Below, in pieces: positions 5,864 to 6,647 of a stretch of DNA of 6,647 bases. Below the pieces are notes generated by a model, which was given only the letters and a program-made list of their open reading frames with translations, searched no databases and was not told the DNA's origin. This stretch comes from Atribacterota bacterium (lineage in GTDB: Bacteria; Atribacterota; Phoenicimicrobiia; Phoenicimicrobiales; Phoenicimicrobiaceae). Numbering within the stretch: the stretch's first letter is position 1; each line of letters opens with the position of its first letter. The DNA lies in the NCBI GenBank assembly GCA_030599445.1, contig JAUVOA010000089.1:1-6647 (forward strand), in the 5' to 3' direction. A program made the translations under genes and the position numbers.

Positions 5864-5921
5864 CGTATTGGGTATCGTGTAAAGAAATAAGTATCGAGTA
5901 TATAGTATATAATAAAGAAAG
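5864..5921 (+). repeat. Further degenerate copies of the AGTATNN element
   Basis: GTATTGGGTATCGTG followed by TAAAGAAA (5865-5887) matches the end of the 1062-1101 element at 21 of 23 positions. Next comes AGTATCG, AGTATAT, AGTATAT, AATAAAGAAAG (5890-5921). The two partial copies are nearly adjacent and each ends in a purine tract, like the other members. Confidence 0.65.
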
Positions 5922-5955
5922 AGATAGAATTTGGAGAAGATTTCATCTCAAAGCA

Positions 5956-5995
5956 ACTGGTAAACCGGTGAACAGGGTAACTGGGTAACTAATAC
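5956..5995 (+). repeat. Octamer tandem repeat
   Basis: Five 8-bp words are in register: ACTGGTAA, ACCGGTGA, ACAGGGTA, ACTGGGTA, ACTAATAC. The word type resembles the arms of the inverted repeat at 4290-4379. No reading frame with a ribosome site is found here. Confidence 0.6.
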
Positions 5996-6092
5996 ACAAT
6001 ATACGATTTTAAATTACTATACGCTAGAAAAGTATTGAATTTTGAATTATGGTTTTTCGCTTTTAGTTCTAAGTTTTTAATTTTAACGTTGT

Positions 6093-6132
6093 CTTGTAAC
6101 CTGTAATTTTAATTGGTAAATTGGTCAATTTC
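6093..6132 (+). repeat. Short octamer repeats ahead of ktrA
   Basis: CTTGTAAC/CTGTAATT (6093-6108) and AATTGGTA/AATTGGTC/AATTTC (6111-6132) repeat with an 8-bp step and end just before the ktrA ribosome site. A 7-bp pair, TTGAATT/TTGAATT, lies at about 6035-6048. I see no convincing promoter or terminator in 5781-6149. Confidence 0.5.
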
Positions 6133-6149
6133 AAAAGGAGGGATTTTTT

Positions 6150-6647
6150 ATGAAACAATTTATAGTTCTTGGTTTAGGAAGATTCGGTTCTGCAGTAGCC
6201 ACAACCCTGGTTGAATTAGGGCATGAAGTCCTGGGAGTAGATAATGATGAAGAAATAGTAAATGCCTTAAAAGATAAAATAACTCAAGCAGTGCAGGCTG
6301 ATATTACCGAGGAAAGAGTTTTAAAAGAATTGGGAGTAAAAAATTTTGATGCAGCCATTGTGAGTATCGCCACCAATTTAGAGACAAGTATCTTAGTTAC
6401 TATGATGTTAAAAGAAATGGGATTAAAATATATTATCGCTAAAGCCCAAAATAATCTTCATGCAAAGGTCTTAGAAAAAATTGGCGTAGATAAAGTTGTG
6501 TTTCCCGAAAGAGATATGGGTGCAAGAATCGCTCGAAGATTAATCACTCCAAACATTAAAGACTATGTCGAACTGGAACCTGATTATAATATTATTGAGA
6601 TTGAAGCCTTGCCTGAATTTGTAGATAAAACTTTGAGTGAACTTGAC
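6150..6647 (+). CDS. ktrA: Ktr potassium uptake system regulatory subunit KtrA, 5' part
   Basis: This is the cytosolic RCK subunit that forms the nucleotide-gated ring under KtrB. The gene starts at ATG with AGGAGG (6136-6141) 8 nt upstream and leaves the window after 166 codons. The usual length is about 220, so roughly the last quarter is missing. The RCK_N Rossmann motif is G8-L-G-R-F-G13, with D31 ending strand 2 (V-D-N-D) and N76-L-E-T-S after V-S-I-A-T. The segment F118-P-E-R-D-M-G is characteristic of KtrA. Its Glu120 probably corresponds to the cation-binding Glu beside the nucleotide in B. subtilis KtrA. The RCK_C domain, which binds c-di-AMP in S. aureus KtrA, begins near residue 135 and is cut. 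It has one RCK unit, unlike the tandem TrkA at 1445, so it is the partner of ktrB rather than a second TrkA. It is separated from ktrB by 369 nt of repeat-rich DNA, so it may have its own transcript. Confidence 0.95.
   Translation, partial: MKQFIVLGLGRFGSAVATTLVELGHEVLGVDNDEEIVNALKDKITQAVQADITEERVLKELGVKNFDAAIVSIATNLETSILVTMMLKEMGLKYIIAKAQNNLHAKVLEKIGVDKVVFPERDMGARIARRLITPNIKDYVELEPDYNIIEIEALPEFVDKTLSELD

Noticed and set aside
229..5995. CRISPR array
   Set aside because: Repeat units are 7 or 8 bp with no spacers of constant length and no cas genes. They are simple tandem repeats.

Overview
The window is AT-rich bacterial DNA. It has strong Shine-Dalgarno sites, sigma70-type promoters and unusually repetitive intergenic text. 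A c-di-AMP (ydaO/yuaA) riboswitch joined to Trk/Ktr potassium genes points to a Firmicutes-like or candidate-phylum anaerobe (Atribacterota-like lineages would fit). No marker gene settles the taxonomy, so this is a weak inference.

Left part (1-1110). A truncated minus-strand gene for an exported protein enters at the left edge, with its start at 206. A gene-free stretch (207-588) holds a 7-bp tandem repeat and three GC-rich palindromes. Next comes a small minus-strand FmdB-type zinc-ribbon gene (671-895) with its own promoter (960-988) and intrinsic terminator (589-639).

Centre (1111-4236). A consensus plus-strand promoter drives a leader of about 300 nt containing a c-di-AMP riboswitch, followed by a 9-bp hairpin with a T run (the expression platform). 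The switch precedes trkA (tandem RCK regulatory subunit) and trkH (membrane K+ translocating subunit). These two genes are 2 nt apart, both appear to start with TTG, and they are almost certainly co-transcribed.

Right part (4237-6647). After 203 nt of repeat-rich DNA comes ktrB, a second and distinct K+ translocating subunit. No ATG, GTG or TTG lies at a sensible position for its start, so it seems to initiate at ATA. Another 369 nt of repeats leads to the 5' part of ktrA (single RCK domain subunit), cut by the right edge.

Together this is a K+ homeostasis island with two complete uptake systems, TrkAH and KtrAB, in the same orientation. In known systems, high K+ raises c-di-AMP, which shuts the leader by termination and also inhibits KtrA-type RCK_C domains. 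The sequence directly supports riboswitch control of trkAH. Whether ktrBA shares the transcript is open. The intergenic regions are built largely from degenerate 7-bp (TAGTNNN) and 8-bp words, an unexplained structural signature.
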